Of a stretch of 62,019 bases of DNA, positions 8,248 to 17,077 are shown piece after piece. Location of the stretch: assembly GCA_016932715.1 (NCBI GenBank), contig JAFGCG010000194.1, positions 1-62,019 of the forward strand, written 5' to 3'. The stretch comes from Anaerolineales bacterium (lineage in GTDB: Bacteria; Chloroflexota; Anaerolineae; Anaerolineales; Villigracilaceae). Positions within the stretch are counted from its first letter, which is position 1; every line of letters starts with the position of its first letter. The translations under genes were made by a program, and so were the position numbers. The notes under the pieces are model-generated. The model saw only the letters and a program-made list of their open reading frames with translations. It did not search any database and was not told where the DNA came from.

Positions 8248-9521
8248 ATCATTCTCGCCGCGCGGCGCCCGATCTCCACGGCGAAATTCGTACCGCGGTC
8301 CCACGGGTAGACCTGGCTCATCGAAGCGAAGTACAGCCCCTCGATCGGAGTCTGGATCGGGGGGATATTCTTCGAATGGTTGAGCAGGGGCACGGGCTGG
8401 GCGTAATTCGTCTTGAATACCCAGACTTTCCTGATCCAATCCCGTTCGAAGGCGGGGTTGAATTTTTTGAAGGCGGGAGTAAATCGTTCCAGTAACTCTT
8501 CGTCGCTCAAGGAAAAATATTCGTGACCGGCTTCCAGGTAATCACCCGCGTAGATGATATGGTCGCCGCCGAAATGTTCCTTCGACACGAAGTTTGTGTG
8601 TTCATTCAATGCCAAAAATGGATAGCCTGCCTCTTTCGGCAGGTTGAACCAGTAATAGCCTTCGTTCGACAGCTGCTGTTTGAGCGACAGGATCATCACC
8701 ACTGCGCCCATGGATTTCAATTCGAGCAAGCCTTTTAAATAATTTTCCGGAAGGTCGGGGCATAGTTTCGCCATTAAATTGGGGGAGGTGGTGACCAGCA
8801 CTTTATCGAACGATTCAGACTCACCGCCGCCTCGGACTGACAACTGTGCCTGCTCCCGTTTAATGGACTCGACCTTCACCCCGAGCCGAATCCTGACTCC
8901 CGCTTCCCGAAGTTTTTCCGCGAACCGATCGGCAAATCCCTGAAAGCCGCCCTCGAACGTTCCCAGGCGGGTGGAGCGGGCTTTGATGCGCGCCCACATC
9001 CAGGCCATGTTGACGTCGCGATAGTACGGACCGAACTTCCCAACCAGCAGCGGCTTCCACATCTTCTCGTAGACGTTCCTGCCCGCCCACTTCATCATCC
9101 ACGCGTCGGCGGTCACTTTTTCGAGGGCTTTCCAGTTGTTCGTTAAACGGAGAAAGAGTCCGACGAAGCCGAAGCGTATTTTATCGAGACCAAACCCCAG
9201 GCCGGGAAAGAGCAGCGCTTTGAGGATCGAGTCGAACGGATAGAACTTCCCGTTGTGATACATCACGGTGAACGGGCGCGGGAACAGGACCTTGTCCTCC
9301 CAGCCCAGTTCCCTGATCAAACCAAGCATTTCACTGTCTGTCTGGAACCAGTGATGGTAGAACTTTTCCACCGACCAGTCCCAGTGCGGCTCCCTGAAGC
9401 CCGAAGCCAGGCCGCCAACATAATTGGCGGATTCATAAACGGTCACATCGTGTCCTGCATTTTTTAGATCGTACGCAGCCGCCAGGCCGCCAAACCCCGC
9501 TCCGATGATCGCAATTCTCAT
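8232..9521 (-). CDS. FAD/NAD(P)-dependent amine oxidase-like oxidoreductase
   Basis: 429 aa. The N-terminus is a classic dinucleotide-binding fold (IAIIGAGFGGLAAAYDL, then VYES), followed by YVGGLASGF, as in protoporphyrinogen oxidase, phytoene desaturase and UDP-galactopyranose-mutase-like proteins. The C-terminus has GLYFASMSQVYPWDRGTNFAV, the second FAD contact. The substrate is uncertain. It is 65 nt from menG in convergent orientation. The ATG is preceded by GGGAG. The last residues (SSDQ) are encoded by array A. Confidence 0.8.
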   Translation of the reverse strand: MRIAIIGAGFGGLAAAYDLKNAGHDVTVYESANYVGGLASGFREPHWDWSVEKFYHHWFQTDSEMLGLIRELGWEDKVLFPRPFTVMYHNGKFYPFDSILKALLFPGLGFGLDKIRFGFVGLFLRLTNNWKALEKVTADAWMMKWAGRNVYEKMWKPLLVGKFGPYYRDVNMAWMWARIKARSTRLGTFEGGFQGFADRFAEKLREAGVRIRLGVKVESIKREQAQLSVRGGGESESFDKVLVTTSPNLMAKLCPDLPENYLKGLLELKSMGAVVMILSLKQQLSNEGYYWFNLPKEAGYPFLALNEHTNFVSKEHFGGDHIIYAGDYLEAGHEYFSLSDEELLERFTPAFKKFNPAFERDWIRKVWVFKTNYAQPVPLLNHSKNIPPIQTPIEGLYFASMSQVYPWDRGTNFAVEIGRRAARMMSSDQ

Positions 9522-9545
9522 TCACGCTCCCAAAATTGTATTCTA

Positions 9546-9640
9546 CGCGCTGAGCGGAGCAACGAGCAAAGCGAGGAGCGCAGACGAAGCGCACATTGGC
9601 TGGTGCTGCGCTTCGTCTGCACTGCGTTCCGCTCAGCGCG
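9546..9640. repeat. MITE-like long palindrome, CGCTGAGCG family, copy 1
   Basis: The outer arms CGCGCTGAGCGGA and TCCGCTCAGCGCG are exact complements. An inner pair (GCAGACGAAGCGCA / TGCGCTTCGTCTGC) is also perfect. The element of about 95 bp lies between a minus-strand gene start and the end of another minus-strand gene. It has no coding capacity. Confidence 0.85.
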
Positions 9641-9642
9641 AA

Positions 9643-10293
9643 TTATTTCCTGCGCTGCTCCATTAATTCCGCAAGGATCTTGAGCCGGCCCCACATCTGA
9701 CGGATGACATAGATCATCGCCAGGTTCTGCAGCCAGCGTATTTCGCATTGCGGATTTTCAGCGAGTTGCTCAAAGACCTCGACGGCCTGATCATCAGTGC
9801 GCCTGGTTTTGGCGTATTCACTCGCCAGTTGTTTGAGATAAAGTTCATTTCTTATGCGTAATTGTTCAGCCTGTGCAGTTCTTTGACGTTCTTTTCCGAC
9901 ATGTTCATAGACACGCGCGATGGCTGTCTCCAGCTCTTCTACAGTAAAGGGCTTGATCAGATATTCCTGCACGCCGATGGACATGGCATTGCGCAGGGTG
10001 GTCGTGTCCTTTTCCGCCGAGATAATGATGCAGCCGATATCGGGATGGGTTTTCGTGATCTCCTTGTAAGCTGAAAACCCGTCCATCTCAGGCATGTTGA
10101 TATCGAGTAAAAGAATATCGGGATAATGCTCCTCCGCCAGTTGAACAGCCTGAACGCCGTTCGAGGCGATCGCCACGACTTCGACATCATCGAGGGCGGC
10201 GAGCATCAATCTTGTATTGCGGCGTGTCTCCTGGATGTCATCTGCGATCAGCACCCTTAACTTCTTCTTGGAAGACGAGACGGTCTGGGTCAT
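9643..10293 (-). CDS. Response regulator with helical C-terminal region
   Basis: 216 aa. The receiver domain (about 12-130) has the DD pair (LIADD), phospho-acceptor Asp64 (LLLDINMPEMDGF), Ser/Thr switch (IISAEKD) and Lys (LIKPFT). The C-terminal 85 residues are helical and contain no recognised DNA-binding or enzymatic domain, ending in a basic MEQRRK. It may act by protein contact. No kinase is adjacent. It is not obviously co-transcribed with the flippase-like gene 66 nt upstream. Confidence 0.85.
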   Translation of the reverse strand: MTQTVSSSKKKLRVLIADDIQETRRNTRLMLAALDDVEVVAIASNGVQAVQLAEEHYPDILLLDINMPEMDGFSAYKEITKTHPDIGCIIISAEKDTTTLRNAMSIGVQEYLIKPFTVEELETAIARVYEHVGKERQRTAQAEQLRIRNELYLKQLASEYAKTRRTDDQAVEVFEQLAENPQCEIRWLQNLAMIYVIRQMWGRLKILAELMEQRRK

Positions 10294-10358
10294 GATCCGT
10301 TCCTTCGTTTTGCCCTGTAAAACGAACTACTCGACCAAGTATAACGCATGCAAACTGC

Positions 10359-11366
10359 CTATGCATCCGCTGCTTCCGCCCGCAGCGAGTCGCTCCAGCG
10401 GATGCCCTCCTGCGCAAAGTAGTAGGCGCCGAGCAGGGTGATCGGCAGCCAGAGGGCGACATGCAGGACCAGCGTGTAGCCTGCCGCCATGGAATGCTCC
10501 ACACCGTACGCGGTCAGGACCGCGATGCCTGGCGCGTCGAACGTGCCGATATAGCCCGGCGCGGATGGGATCGTCGTCGCCAGGTTGACGATGCCATTCA
10601 TGAGCATCAGCGCGAAGAACGAGACGCTGAAATCAAAGGCATGCATCACGAACCAGTACTTGCCCGTCTCCAGCAGCCAGATAATGACGGAGGTAAAGAA
10701 CACCATTAGCACATTGAACGGAGAACGAAGCGATGCCAGCCCGTCGAGGAATTTATGCATGATGCCAATGATTTTCGCATGCAGGCGCTTGGGTGTGAGG
10801 CGCTCGATCAAGCCCAAACCGAATTTTGCAGTGACTTGCGGGAACATGGCTGCCAGCAGAAAGATCATCAGCGCCCCAAGAAAGACCCCGGTCCCGATGA
10901 CGGCAACCTGCTGGATATTGCCGACGAAGCCCGAAGCGCCCGTCAGCTTGGCGAGTTCAGGCAGGTTGACGAAGACGAAGGCAAGCATCACCACGCCGTC
11001 GAAGATGCGCTCCACGATGATCGTCGCCAGCGAGGCCGAAACAGAGACGCCCTCCCTGCGCTTGAGGATCACGGCGCGCAGCACTTCCCCGGCACGCGCA
11101 GGATAGATATTGTTACCCATGTAGCCAATTGTCGTGATGGGGAACATGGTTTTGGTGGGAATCTTTTTGATTGGACCCAGCAGGTAGTGCCACCTCCAGG
11201 CGCGCACCCACACGCCGACAAAATAGACGGCGATGCCCGGAAGAAGCCAGATGTAATTTGCCCGTTTCACCGCTTCCCAGAAATCTTCAAGACGCAAGCC
11301 GCGTAACGCCAGCCAGATAAAGACAATGCTAATCAATACCCCAAGCCAGAATTGCCATTTTTTCAT
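10359..11366 (-). CDS. Lysylphosphatidylglycerol synthase transmembrane-region-like protein (UPF0104/AglD type)
   Basis: 335 aa from ATG 11366. The protein has about eight hydrophobic segments with family motifs: an early RAWRWHYLL, then TTIGYMGNNIYPARAGEVLRA with the conserved PARxGE, and a late SAPGYIGTFDAPGI. These proteins resemble the flippase part of MprF and are thought to move lipids or lipid-linked sugars. A longer frame from 11486 is rejected: TACAAT lies 7 nt before ATG 11366, as for other genes here that look leaderless, and the extension would overlap the divergent redoxin gene. Confidence 0.82.
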   Translation of the reverse strand: MKKWQFWLGVLISIVFIWLALRGLRLEDFWEAVKRANYIWLLPGIAVYFVGVWVRAWRWHYLLGPIKKIPTKTMFPITTIGYMGNNIYPARAGEVLRAVILKRREGVSVSASLATIIVERIFDGVVMLAFVFVNLPELAKLTGASGFVGNIQQVAVIGTGVFLGALMIFLLAAMFPQVTAKFGLGLIERLTPKRLHAKIIGIMHKFLDGLASLRSPFNVLMVFFTSVIIWLLETGKYWFVMHAFDFSVSFFALMLMNGIVNLATTIPSAPGYIGTFDAPGIAVLTAYGVEHSMAAGYTLVLHVALWLPITLLGAYYFAQEGIRWSDSLRAEAADA

Positions 11367-11480
11367 GGAAAGGATTGTACCAGAGAGCAAAAGTACTGAC
11401 GTTCCAAACGGGCAGAGGTTCCAAAAGCTTGGCGGCTGGGGCTTCTGCCCCTTTGGTTTCTTTGAGACTATAATCTCGAC

Positions 11481-11984
11481 ATGCAATTAAACGGACCCGC
11501 GCCCGAGTTCGAATTACCCGATCTGCAAGGTACCCTTCATCGGCTGAGCGACGCACGCGGCAAAATTGTCATCGTCAATTTCTGGTCGGCGGAGTGCCCG
11601 CATTCGGAGCGGACCGACCGTTACCTCGTCAGCCTGCTGGAGGGATGGGATGGGGAGGTGGGAATGCTGTCGATTGCGGCGAATCGAAGCGAATCCGCTC
11701 GAATGGTGGCGGAGGCTGCTGAAACGCGGCGCCTCCCCAGGGTCCTGCTCGATGCGGAGCAGGCTGTCGCCGACCTGTATAAAGCGCTGACAACTCCCCA
11801 TGTGTTCCTTGTAGACCGTGAAGGCATCCTGCGTTACCGCGGCGCGGTGGATAACATCACATTCCGGCACAGAGAGGCGACCCGCTTCTTCCTGCAGGAA
11901 GCTGTCGAAGCGCTGCTCCATGGACGTTTGCCCGAGCTGCCCGAAACTCCGGCATATGGCTGCGTCATTGTGCGTGAAATTTGA
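11481..11984 (+). CDS. Peroxiredoxin/TlpA-like redoxin
   Basis: 167 aa thioredoxin-fold protein. It starts PAPEFELPDLQG (AhpC/TSA entry), with FWSAECPHSERTD at the active site and TPHVFLVDREGILRYRGAVD as the cis-Pro/strand region. The active site has one Cys, with Ser at the usual second position (CPHS), so it cannot form the CxxC disulfide. It may act as a 1-Cys peroxidase or bind without redox activity. TATAAT ends 6 nt before ATG 11481 and there is no Shine-Dalgarno, suggesting a leaderless transcript. It is divergent from the flippase-like gene. Confidence 0.8.
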   Translation: MQLNGPAPEFELPDLQGTLHRLSDARGKIVIVNFWSAECPHSERTDRYLVSLLEGWDGEVGMLSIAANRSESARMVAEAAETRRLPRVLLDAEQAVADLYKALTTPHVFLVDREGILRYRGAVDNITFRHREATRFFLQEAVEALLHGRLPELPETPAYGCVIVREI

Positions 11985-11996
11985 TAGAATCAAACT

Positions 11997-13712
11997 GTGC
12001 CGATTGGAATTCCTGCCAGAGTCGCGTTTCTCAAAAAAATCCATCTCTTCTATGGACTGGAAGATGATGAACTGGCTGTTATCGCGGAGAAATTGGAAGA
12101 ATCTTCCGTCCCGAAAGACGGAGTGGTGTTTAAACAGGGTGACAGCGCCACGAGCTTTTATCTGATCTACGGCGGGAGTGTGCGCATCATGCGCAGAACC
12201 AGAGGGCGAGAGGACATCCAGCTCGCACGTTTCGTGAAGGGGGATTACTTTGGCGAAATGGCGCTGGTGGCAAACAGACCCCGCTCCGGGACGGTGACCG
12301 CATTAGCCGATACCTCGCTGCTTGTGCTCTCACGCCAGCATTTTCAGCAGCTCTATAAGGAGGCGCCGCAGCTGCGGTTAAACCTCGAGCTTGCCATCCG
12401 TAGCCGCAATCTGGCGCAGCGATTGCATTTTAAGTGGCTGAGGCCCGATGAGGTCATTTACTTTGTGGCACGCAAGCATCCAATCGTTCTTTATCAGAAC
12501 CTGATCTTTCCAACGGTGATGCTGGCGCTGCCGCTGGTGCTCTTTTATGGGTGGCTCACGCTGGCGCCTTTTGCGATTGTCCTGCTTGCAGCCGTGCTTT
12601 CGCTGTTTGTCATCCTGGCCTGGATGGCATGGCTCATCGTTGACTGGGGCAACGATTATTACATCGTCACCGACCAGCGTGTGGTCTGGCTTGAAAAAGT
12701 GGTCGGCATCTATGACAGCCGGCAGGAATCGCCGCTCAGCACGATCCTTTCCGTGGGCATCGAAGCGAATCCGTTCGGACGGGTCCTGGATTATGGGGAT
12801 GTGGTCGTGCGAACGTTCGTGGGCAAGATCATCTTTAACAACGTCATTCATCCCGATCAAGCCTCGCATATGGTGGAAGAGTACTGGCAGCGGACGCGCG
12901 AAACTGCCGCGGGCATGGAAAAAGAAGCGATGAAGGATGCGCTTCGCAAACAGCTTGGGATCACGCCGACCCCCCCCGCGCCCGCGCCGGCCGCGGCGGT
13001 TGCTAAGCTGCCCGCTCCACGGCCTGAACGTAAACGCCAAAGTCTTTTGCGCCTGCTGGGTGCAAACACATTGAAGCTGCGCTACGAATCGGGGGATACC
13101 GTGATCTATCGAAAGCATTGGGTGGTGCTGATCATGAGTGCCTGGCTGCCCGTCCTGTCTGTGTTGGGAGCTTCCCTCCTGTTTCTCTATCGTTTGTATC
13201 AGCTGGCGCTTCTCCCTGACGAAGCCTTCATCTCTTTCAGCGGAGGCGTCTCTGTGGATGCCTGGGCGGGCGCCATGCTCGTGACCCTGGCTGTGACGCT
13301 GGGATGGCTTGGCTATCGCGTGCTGGATTGGAGCAACGACAAGTTCATCGTCAATGCCGAGCAGATCATTGATGTCGACCGCCAGCCCTTTGGCACAGAA
13401 ACGCGCAATGCCGCCCAACTGGAAAATATTCTGGGCACCGAATACAGGCGCATTGGCATTTTGGGAAATATCTTCAATTATGGAACGGTGTATATTACGG
13501 TTGGTGGTTCCAAACTTGCATTTGAAGACGTGATCGACCCGGCGGCTGTCCAATCTGACATTGACCGCCGGCGCATGGCGCGCACAGCCAAGAAGCAGCA
13601 GGTCGCCGTCACTGCAGAGCGCGAACGTATGGCAGAATGGCTGGCGACGTATCATCGTAACGCCGATGAACTAAGAAGAGAAGAAGAAAAACGAGATGGA
13701 GAATCCGGGTAA
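11997..13712 (+). CDS. Cyclic-nucleotide-binding-domain membrane protein with two PH-like (bPH2) modules
   Basis: 571 aa. The N-terminus is a CAP-ED domain (about 10-125) with GDYFGEMALVANRPRSGTVT, the phosphate-binding cassette with RSGT. Two similar modules follow, each with a pair of membrane segments and then a PH-like domain: WGNDYYIVTDQRVVWLEKVV (about 220-300) and WSNDKFIVNAEQIIDVDRQP (about 440-520). The tail is charged. It is probably a membrane sensor of cyclic nucleotide or a related ligand. The start is GTG 11997, 12 nt after the redoxin stop, with TAGAAT 6 nt upstream. Confidence 0.82.
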   Translation: MPIGIPARVAFLKKIHLFYGLEDDELAVIAEKLEESSVPKDGVVFKQGDSATSFYLIYGGSVRIMRRTRGREDIQLARFVKGDYFGEMALVANRPRSGTVTALADTSLLVLSRQHFQQLYKEAPQLRLNLELAIRSRNLAQRLHFKWLRPDEVIYFVARKHPIVLYQNLIFPTVMLALPLVLFYGWLTLAPFAIVLLAAVLSLFVILAWMAWLIVDWGNDYYIVTDQRVVWLEKVVGIYDSRQESPLSTILSVGIEANPFGRVLDYGDVVVRTFVGKIIFNNVIHPDQASHMVEEYWQRTRETAAGMEKEAMKDALRKQLGITPTPPAPAPAAAVAKLPAPRPERKRQSLLRLLGANTLKLRYESGDTVIYRKHWVVLIMSAWLPVLSVLGASLLFLYRLYQLALLPDEAFISFSGGVSVDAWAGAMLVTLAVTLGWLGYRVLDWSNDKFIVNAEQIIDVDRQPFGTETRNAAQLENILGTEYRRIGILGNIFNYGTVYITVGGSKLAFEDVIDPAAVQSDIDRRRMARTAKKQQVAVTAERERMAEWLATYHRNADELRREEEKRDGESG

Positions 13713-13774
13713 AATCGGGGACCATCTATTCTTTAGAGACTGTTTCTTATAAGACTTCTCGGGCCACGGAGTTT

Positions 13775-13811
13775 CACGGAAAAATTCCTAAAAAAGCCGC
13801 TCTTTTCCGTG
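13775..13811 (+). promoter_or_regulatory. Leader hairpin upstream of def
   Basis: CACGGAAAA and TTTTCCGTG are perfect complements separated by 19 nt. It lies about 75 nt before the def start codon in a 175-nt gap. A weak terminator or attenuator is possible; no known RNA family is recognised. Confidence 0.4.
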
Positions 13812-13887
13812 TACCAAAAAGCAAGCGACAACGATTTAAGAAACACTCTCTTGGTGGAACACTAAACGAACAAAGGTAAATCCAAAA

Positions 13888-14409
13888 ATGGCTCTCCGTA
13901 AGATCGTCACGCTTCCTGAAGCTGTACTGCGCCGCAAAGCGCGTGCAGTGAACAAATTTGACAAAAACCTGCAAACCGTGATCGACGATATGATCGAGAC
14001 CATGCGCGCAGCGCCGGGTGTGGGCCTGGCCGCGCCGCAGATCGGACGCTCCGAGCGGATTATCGTGGTTGAATATTTCGAACGTGAGGAAGATGAAGAA
14101 AAGGAGGATGCCCCCAGGAAGGTGTGGGCGGTTTTGAATCCGGAGATTGTGAAATTCTCTGAAGACACAGTCATGGGGGTGGAGGGATGTCTTTCCGTCC
14201 CTGGCCTGGTCGGTGAGGTGGAACGCCATGCCGCGATCCAGGTCAGAGGGCTGAACCGCCATGGCAAGCCGCTGAAGGTCAAAGCCGGGGGCTGGCTGGC
14301 GCGCATCTTCCAGCATGAGATCGATCACTTGAACGGAGTCATCTTCACCGATCGCGCTGCCCGCGTTTGGCAGCCGCAGGATGGGTTTGAACCGGAGCGG
14401 GATGTGTAA
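13888..14409 (+). CDS. def: Peptide deformylase
   Basis: 173 aa. All three motifs are intact: GVGLAAPQIG, EGCLSVPG (metal-binding Cys) and HEIDHLNG (two His and catalytic Glu). It removes the formyl group from the N-terminal Met of nascent proteins. An insertion rich in Glu/Asp (EREEDEEKEDAPRK) lies between motifs 1 and 2. It is the first gene of a cluster running through to nth. Confidence 0.95.
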   Translation: MALRKIVTLPEAVLRRKARAVNKFDKNLQTVIDDMIETMRAAPGVGLAAPQIGRSERIIVVEYFEREEDEEKEDAPRKVWAVLNPEIVKFSEDTVMGVEGCLSVPGLVGEVERHAAIQVRGLNRHGKPLKVKAGGWLARIFQHEIDHLNGVIFTDRAARVWQPQDGFEPERDV

Positions 14410-14885
14410 TGTTCACTCTTCGACATCTGACTTCGGATGATCTGCCTCGTCTACGTCAGTTTTGGATCGAGCACTGGGGCAGCGACGAGGTGATCGCGCG
14501 GGGCAATGTCTATCGTCCTGAACAAGTCGAAGGTTTTGTGATGGAGGAGGATGGCGAATGGATCGGTCTTCTGACCTTGTTTATCAGGGATGGCGAATGT
14601 GAGGTTACGTCGCTGGACAGCCTGCGTGAAGGGCAGGGCATTGGTTCCAGGCTGATCGACAAAGCGCTCGCCGAAGCACGCGCCCGAAATTGCAGACGTC
14701 TGTTTTTGATCACGACCAATGACAATTTAAATGCGCTTGGCTTTTATCAAAAACGCGGCTTTGAAATGGTGGCTGTCCGGCGCGGCGCGCTGAATGAATC
14801 GAGGAAAATAAAGCCAAATATTCCGCTGATTGGGGTGAACGGCATCCCGTTGCGGGATGAGATCGAATTGGAAATAAAATTGTAG
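14409..14885 (+). CDS. GNAT family N-acetyltransferase
   Basis: 158 aa. The acetyl-CoA site is REGQGIGSRLIDKAL, followed by TTNDNLNALGFYQKRGFEMV, the typical beta5-alpha4 end. The substrate is unknown. Its ATG overlaps the def stop (TAATG), so it is translationally coupled to peptide deformylase. A link to N-terminal protein processing is possible but is inference. Confidence 0.88.
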   Translation: MFTLRHLTSDDLPRLRQFWIEHWGSDEVIARGNVYRPEQVEGFVMEEDGEWIGLLTLFIRDGECEVTSLDSLREGQGIGSRLIDKALAEARARNCRRLFLITTNDNLNALGFYQKRGFEMVAVRRGALNESRKIKPNIPLIGVNGIPLRDEIELEIKL

Positions 14886-14931
14886 GGGCGACCCTTGTGG
14901 TCGCCCTTGGGCAGGATGACCCTGCCCCTAC
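14882..14931. repeat. Twin-hairpin repeat, GTAGGGGC...GCCCCTAC family, copy 1
   Basis: The 50-bp element has terminal complements GTAGGGGC/GCCCCTAC. Inside are two hairpins: GGGCGACC/GGTCGCCC and GGGCAGG/CCTGCCC. It begins in the stop region of the GNAT gene and ends 8 nt before the recF ATG. Confidence 0.85.
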
Positions 14932-14939
14932 GCAAACCA

Positions 14940-16178
14940 ATGCACCTCAAACACCTCTCCCTCACCAACTTCCGCAAATTTACCCGGCTGGATATCGATA
15001 TCCCGCAACGGGTGGTTTTGCTTGCAGGAGCCAACGCCCAGGGCAAAACCAGTGTGCTGGAAGCCATCTATTTCCTGGCGGCATTCACGTCCTTTCAGAC
15101 CCATGCGGACCGGCAGATCGTCAATTTTTACGAAGCTAAAAATAATCCACTAACCGTTACACGTCTCGTTGCCGATTATCAGCGCAGTAAAAACAAACAT
15201 CGCCTGGAGGCGCGCCTGATCCTCGAGCCAACCGGGGTGCTGAACGGGCAGCGCCTGCGCAAGGAAATTCTGCTGGATGGTGTGAAGAAGCCTGTCAGTG
15301 AGGTGATCGGTCATTTCAATGCAGTCATCTTTGTGCCACAGATGTCGCAAATCATCGAAGGGGCGCCGGAGGACCGGCGGCGTTATTTGAACCTTGCGCT
15401 GGCACAGTCCACGCCTGCCTATGCGCGCATCCTGAGCGAATACAATCAGGCGCTCACGCAGCGCAATGCGCTTCTCAAATTGCTGGGGGAACGCGGCGGG
15501 AACAGCGACAAGCGAAGCACGCCGCAAAGCGGCAGTGTGGACCAGCTCGACGTCTGGGATGAGGCGCTGGCACGGCTGGGCGCGCAGATCATTCTGTGGC
15601 GCATCGAAGCCATCCAGCAGATCGAGCGCCTCGCCTCACGCGTCCATCACGAGCTGACGCGCGGCTCCGAGATCCTGCGCCTTGCCTACGAACCCGCCTT
15701 CGACCCGCTGCCGAAACCGGAGCGACAGCTGGGTTTGAAAATGGATACGATCGTCGACCGTTCGCGCCTGGAGTTGGATGAGATCCGGGATGGGTTCCAA
15801 ACGCGGCTGCATGAACTTCGCAGCGAAGAGATCGCCCGCGGGGTGACGACGATCGGTCCGCACCGCGATGAACTCCGCTTTCTGACGAACGACATCGACC
15901 TCGGCAGCTACGGTTCCCGCGGCCAGGTGCGCACTACGCTGCTGGCGTTGAAACTTGCCGAAGTGAACTGGATGAAGGACCGCACGGGTGAATGGCCCGT
16001 GATCCTGCTCGATGAAGTGATGGCGGAACTGGATGTACAGCGCCGCGCCGACCTGTTGAACTATATTGGGGAAAGCGAGCAGGTGTTGTTTACGACAGCA
16101 GATTTGCATCTGTTCCCACAGGATTTCGTGGAGAAAGCTGAGGTACGGCGGGTGGGAGGCGGGAGGGTGGAGAAGTAG
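14940..16178 (+). CDS. recF: DNA replication and repair protein RecF
   Basis: 412 aa. Walker A is GANAQGKTSVLEAI, preceded by the family start MHLKHLSLTNFRKF; the ABC-type signature region is YGSRGQVRTTLLALK and Walker B is VILLDEVMAELD. RecF loads RecA at gaps through RecOR. A longer frame from 14895 is rejected because its first 15 codons lie in the twin-hairpin repeat. The usual dnaA-dnaN-recF-gyrB context is absent; it is instead in a def-nth cluster. Confidence 0.93.
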   Translation: MHLKHLSLTNFRKFTRLDIDIPQRVVLLAGANAQGKTSVLEAIYFLAAFTSFQTHADRQIVNFYEAKNNPLTVTRLVADYQRSKNKHRLEARLILEPTGVLNGQRLRKEILLDGVKKPVSEVIGHFNAVIFVPQMSQIIEGAPEDRRRYLNLALAQSTPAYARILSEYNQALTQRNALLKLLGERGGNSDKRSTPQSGSVDQLDVWDEALARLGAQIILWRIEAIQQIERLASRVHHELTRGSEILRLAYEPAFDPLPKPERQLGLKMDTIVDRSRLELDEIRDGFQTRLHELRSEEIARGVTTIGPHRDELRFLTNDIDLGSYGSRGQVRTTLLALKLAEVNWMKDRTGEWPVILLDEVMAELDVQRRADLLNYIGESEQVLFTTADLHLFPQDFVEKAEVRRVGGGRVEK

Positions 16179-16182
16179 AACC

Positions 16183-16285
16183 CGTCAGTGCGAGTCTTCG
16201 AGAAGCAATCCCTGTGACAGTGAATGAGATTGCTTCGATCGTGGCGCCACGACGCCACTACTCGACCGACAATTCCCTCGCAATG
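16183..16285. repeat. Degenerate CGTCATTGCGAG-type palindromic repeat
   Basis: The left end is CGTCAGTGCGAG...GAAGCAATCCC and the right end is GAGATTGCTTCG...CCCTCGCAATG. Together they form the imperfect inverted repeat that is widespread in bacterial genomes as a MITE-like element. It fills the recF-nucleotidyltransferase gap. Confidence 0.75.
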
Positions 16286-16297
16286 CCGAGAATCATT

Positions 16298-17077
16298 ATG
16301 TCCCTGTCCGACTCTTTCATTCAATCTGCTCTTAAACAAATCGATTCCCCCGATGTCATTGGCGTTGGTGTTGTGGGCAGTTATGCGCGCGGACAGGCAG
16401 GCAAATACAGCGACATTGACTTCGATATCTTCGTCAGCAAGGTTCCCCAGAATCCACACGACCGTTACACGCTGCGCTATTGGGATGGAAAACTGATCAG
16501 TTTGAAGTATACCTTGCTTGACGACGAGCGCGTTGCCCTGACGGACCCGCGCCGCGCGATCTGGGCTGTGCCTGGTTTACGTGGCATGAGGATTTTACTG
16601 GACAAAGATGGATCGATCCTGGTCCTGCAGCAAGCCGCGCAGACTTTCGATTGGTCGCCGGTGCAGCCCGCGGCGAATGAATTTGCCGCCGAGGAAATTA
16701 TGGGCAATGCGGAAGAAGTGCACAAAATCCTGAACGGTCTTGCGCGTGGACATGAATCCACGGTTTTGTATGCAACCTGGGGTTTGGTGAAGAATATGCT
16801 CGAAGCGGTCGCGGTGCAGAGGGGCTTGATGATCATCAGCGAGAACCGCTATTTCGACCTGATCCAGGATTCGGTGGGACGCGATTCGAAATGGACACGC
16901 GCCTTCCGCACAGCTTGGGGACTGGATCCGGGCGCCTCGCAGTACCAGTCACGCGGCGCGGCCGCGCTGACGTTGTACCGTCTCAGCGCGGCGATGTTCG
17001 CTGAGTTGATCCCCGAAAAGCATCGCGCGGTGGTGGATAAAACATTGCTGCTCATCAAGGAGGCAGGGATAGGATGA
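16298..17077 (+). CDS. Nucleotidyltransferase-fold protein
   Basis: 259 aa from ATG 16298. The Pol-beta-type motif GVVGSYARGQAGKYSDIDFD is complete (GS, then DxD) near residue 25-45, followed by a helical C-terminal half. Such stand-alone proteins modify RNA, proteins or small molecules, and some are antitoxins; the substrate is unknown. A longer frame from 16214 is rejected because it starts inside the palindromic repeat. ATG 16283 is the alternative. It overlaps the next gene by ATGA. Confidence 0.8.
   Translation: MSLSDSFIQSALKQIDSPDVIGVGVVGSYARGQAGKYSDIDFDIFVSKVPQNPHDRYTLRYWDGKLISLKYTLLDDERVALTDPRRAIWAVPGLRGMRILLDKDGSILVLQQAAQTFDWSPVQPAANEFAAEEIMGNAEEVHKILNGLARGHESTVLYATWGLVKNMLEAVAVQRGLMIISENRYFDLIQDSVGRDSKWTRAFRTAWGLDPGASQYQSRGAAALTLYRLSAAMFAELIPEKHRAVVDKTLLLIKEAGIG

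Noticed and set aside
11367..11486. Longer N-terminus for the LPG-synthase-like protein
   Set aside because: The extra 40 residues have no family similarity, overlap the divergent redoxin start and cover a good -10 box 7 nt before ATG 11366.
16214..16297. N-terminal extension of the nucleotidyltransferase
   Set aside because: It lies inside the CGTCATTGCGAG-type repeat and the family pattern begins after ATG 16298.
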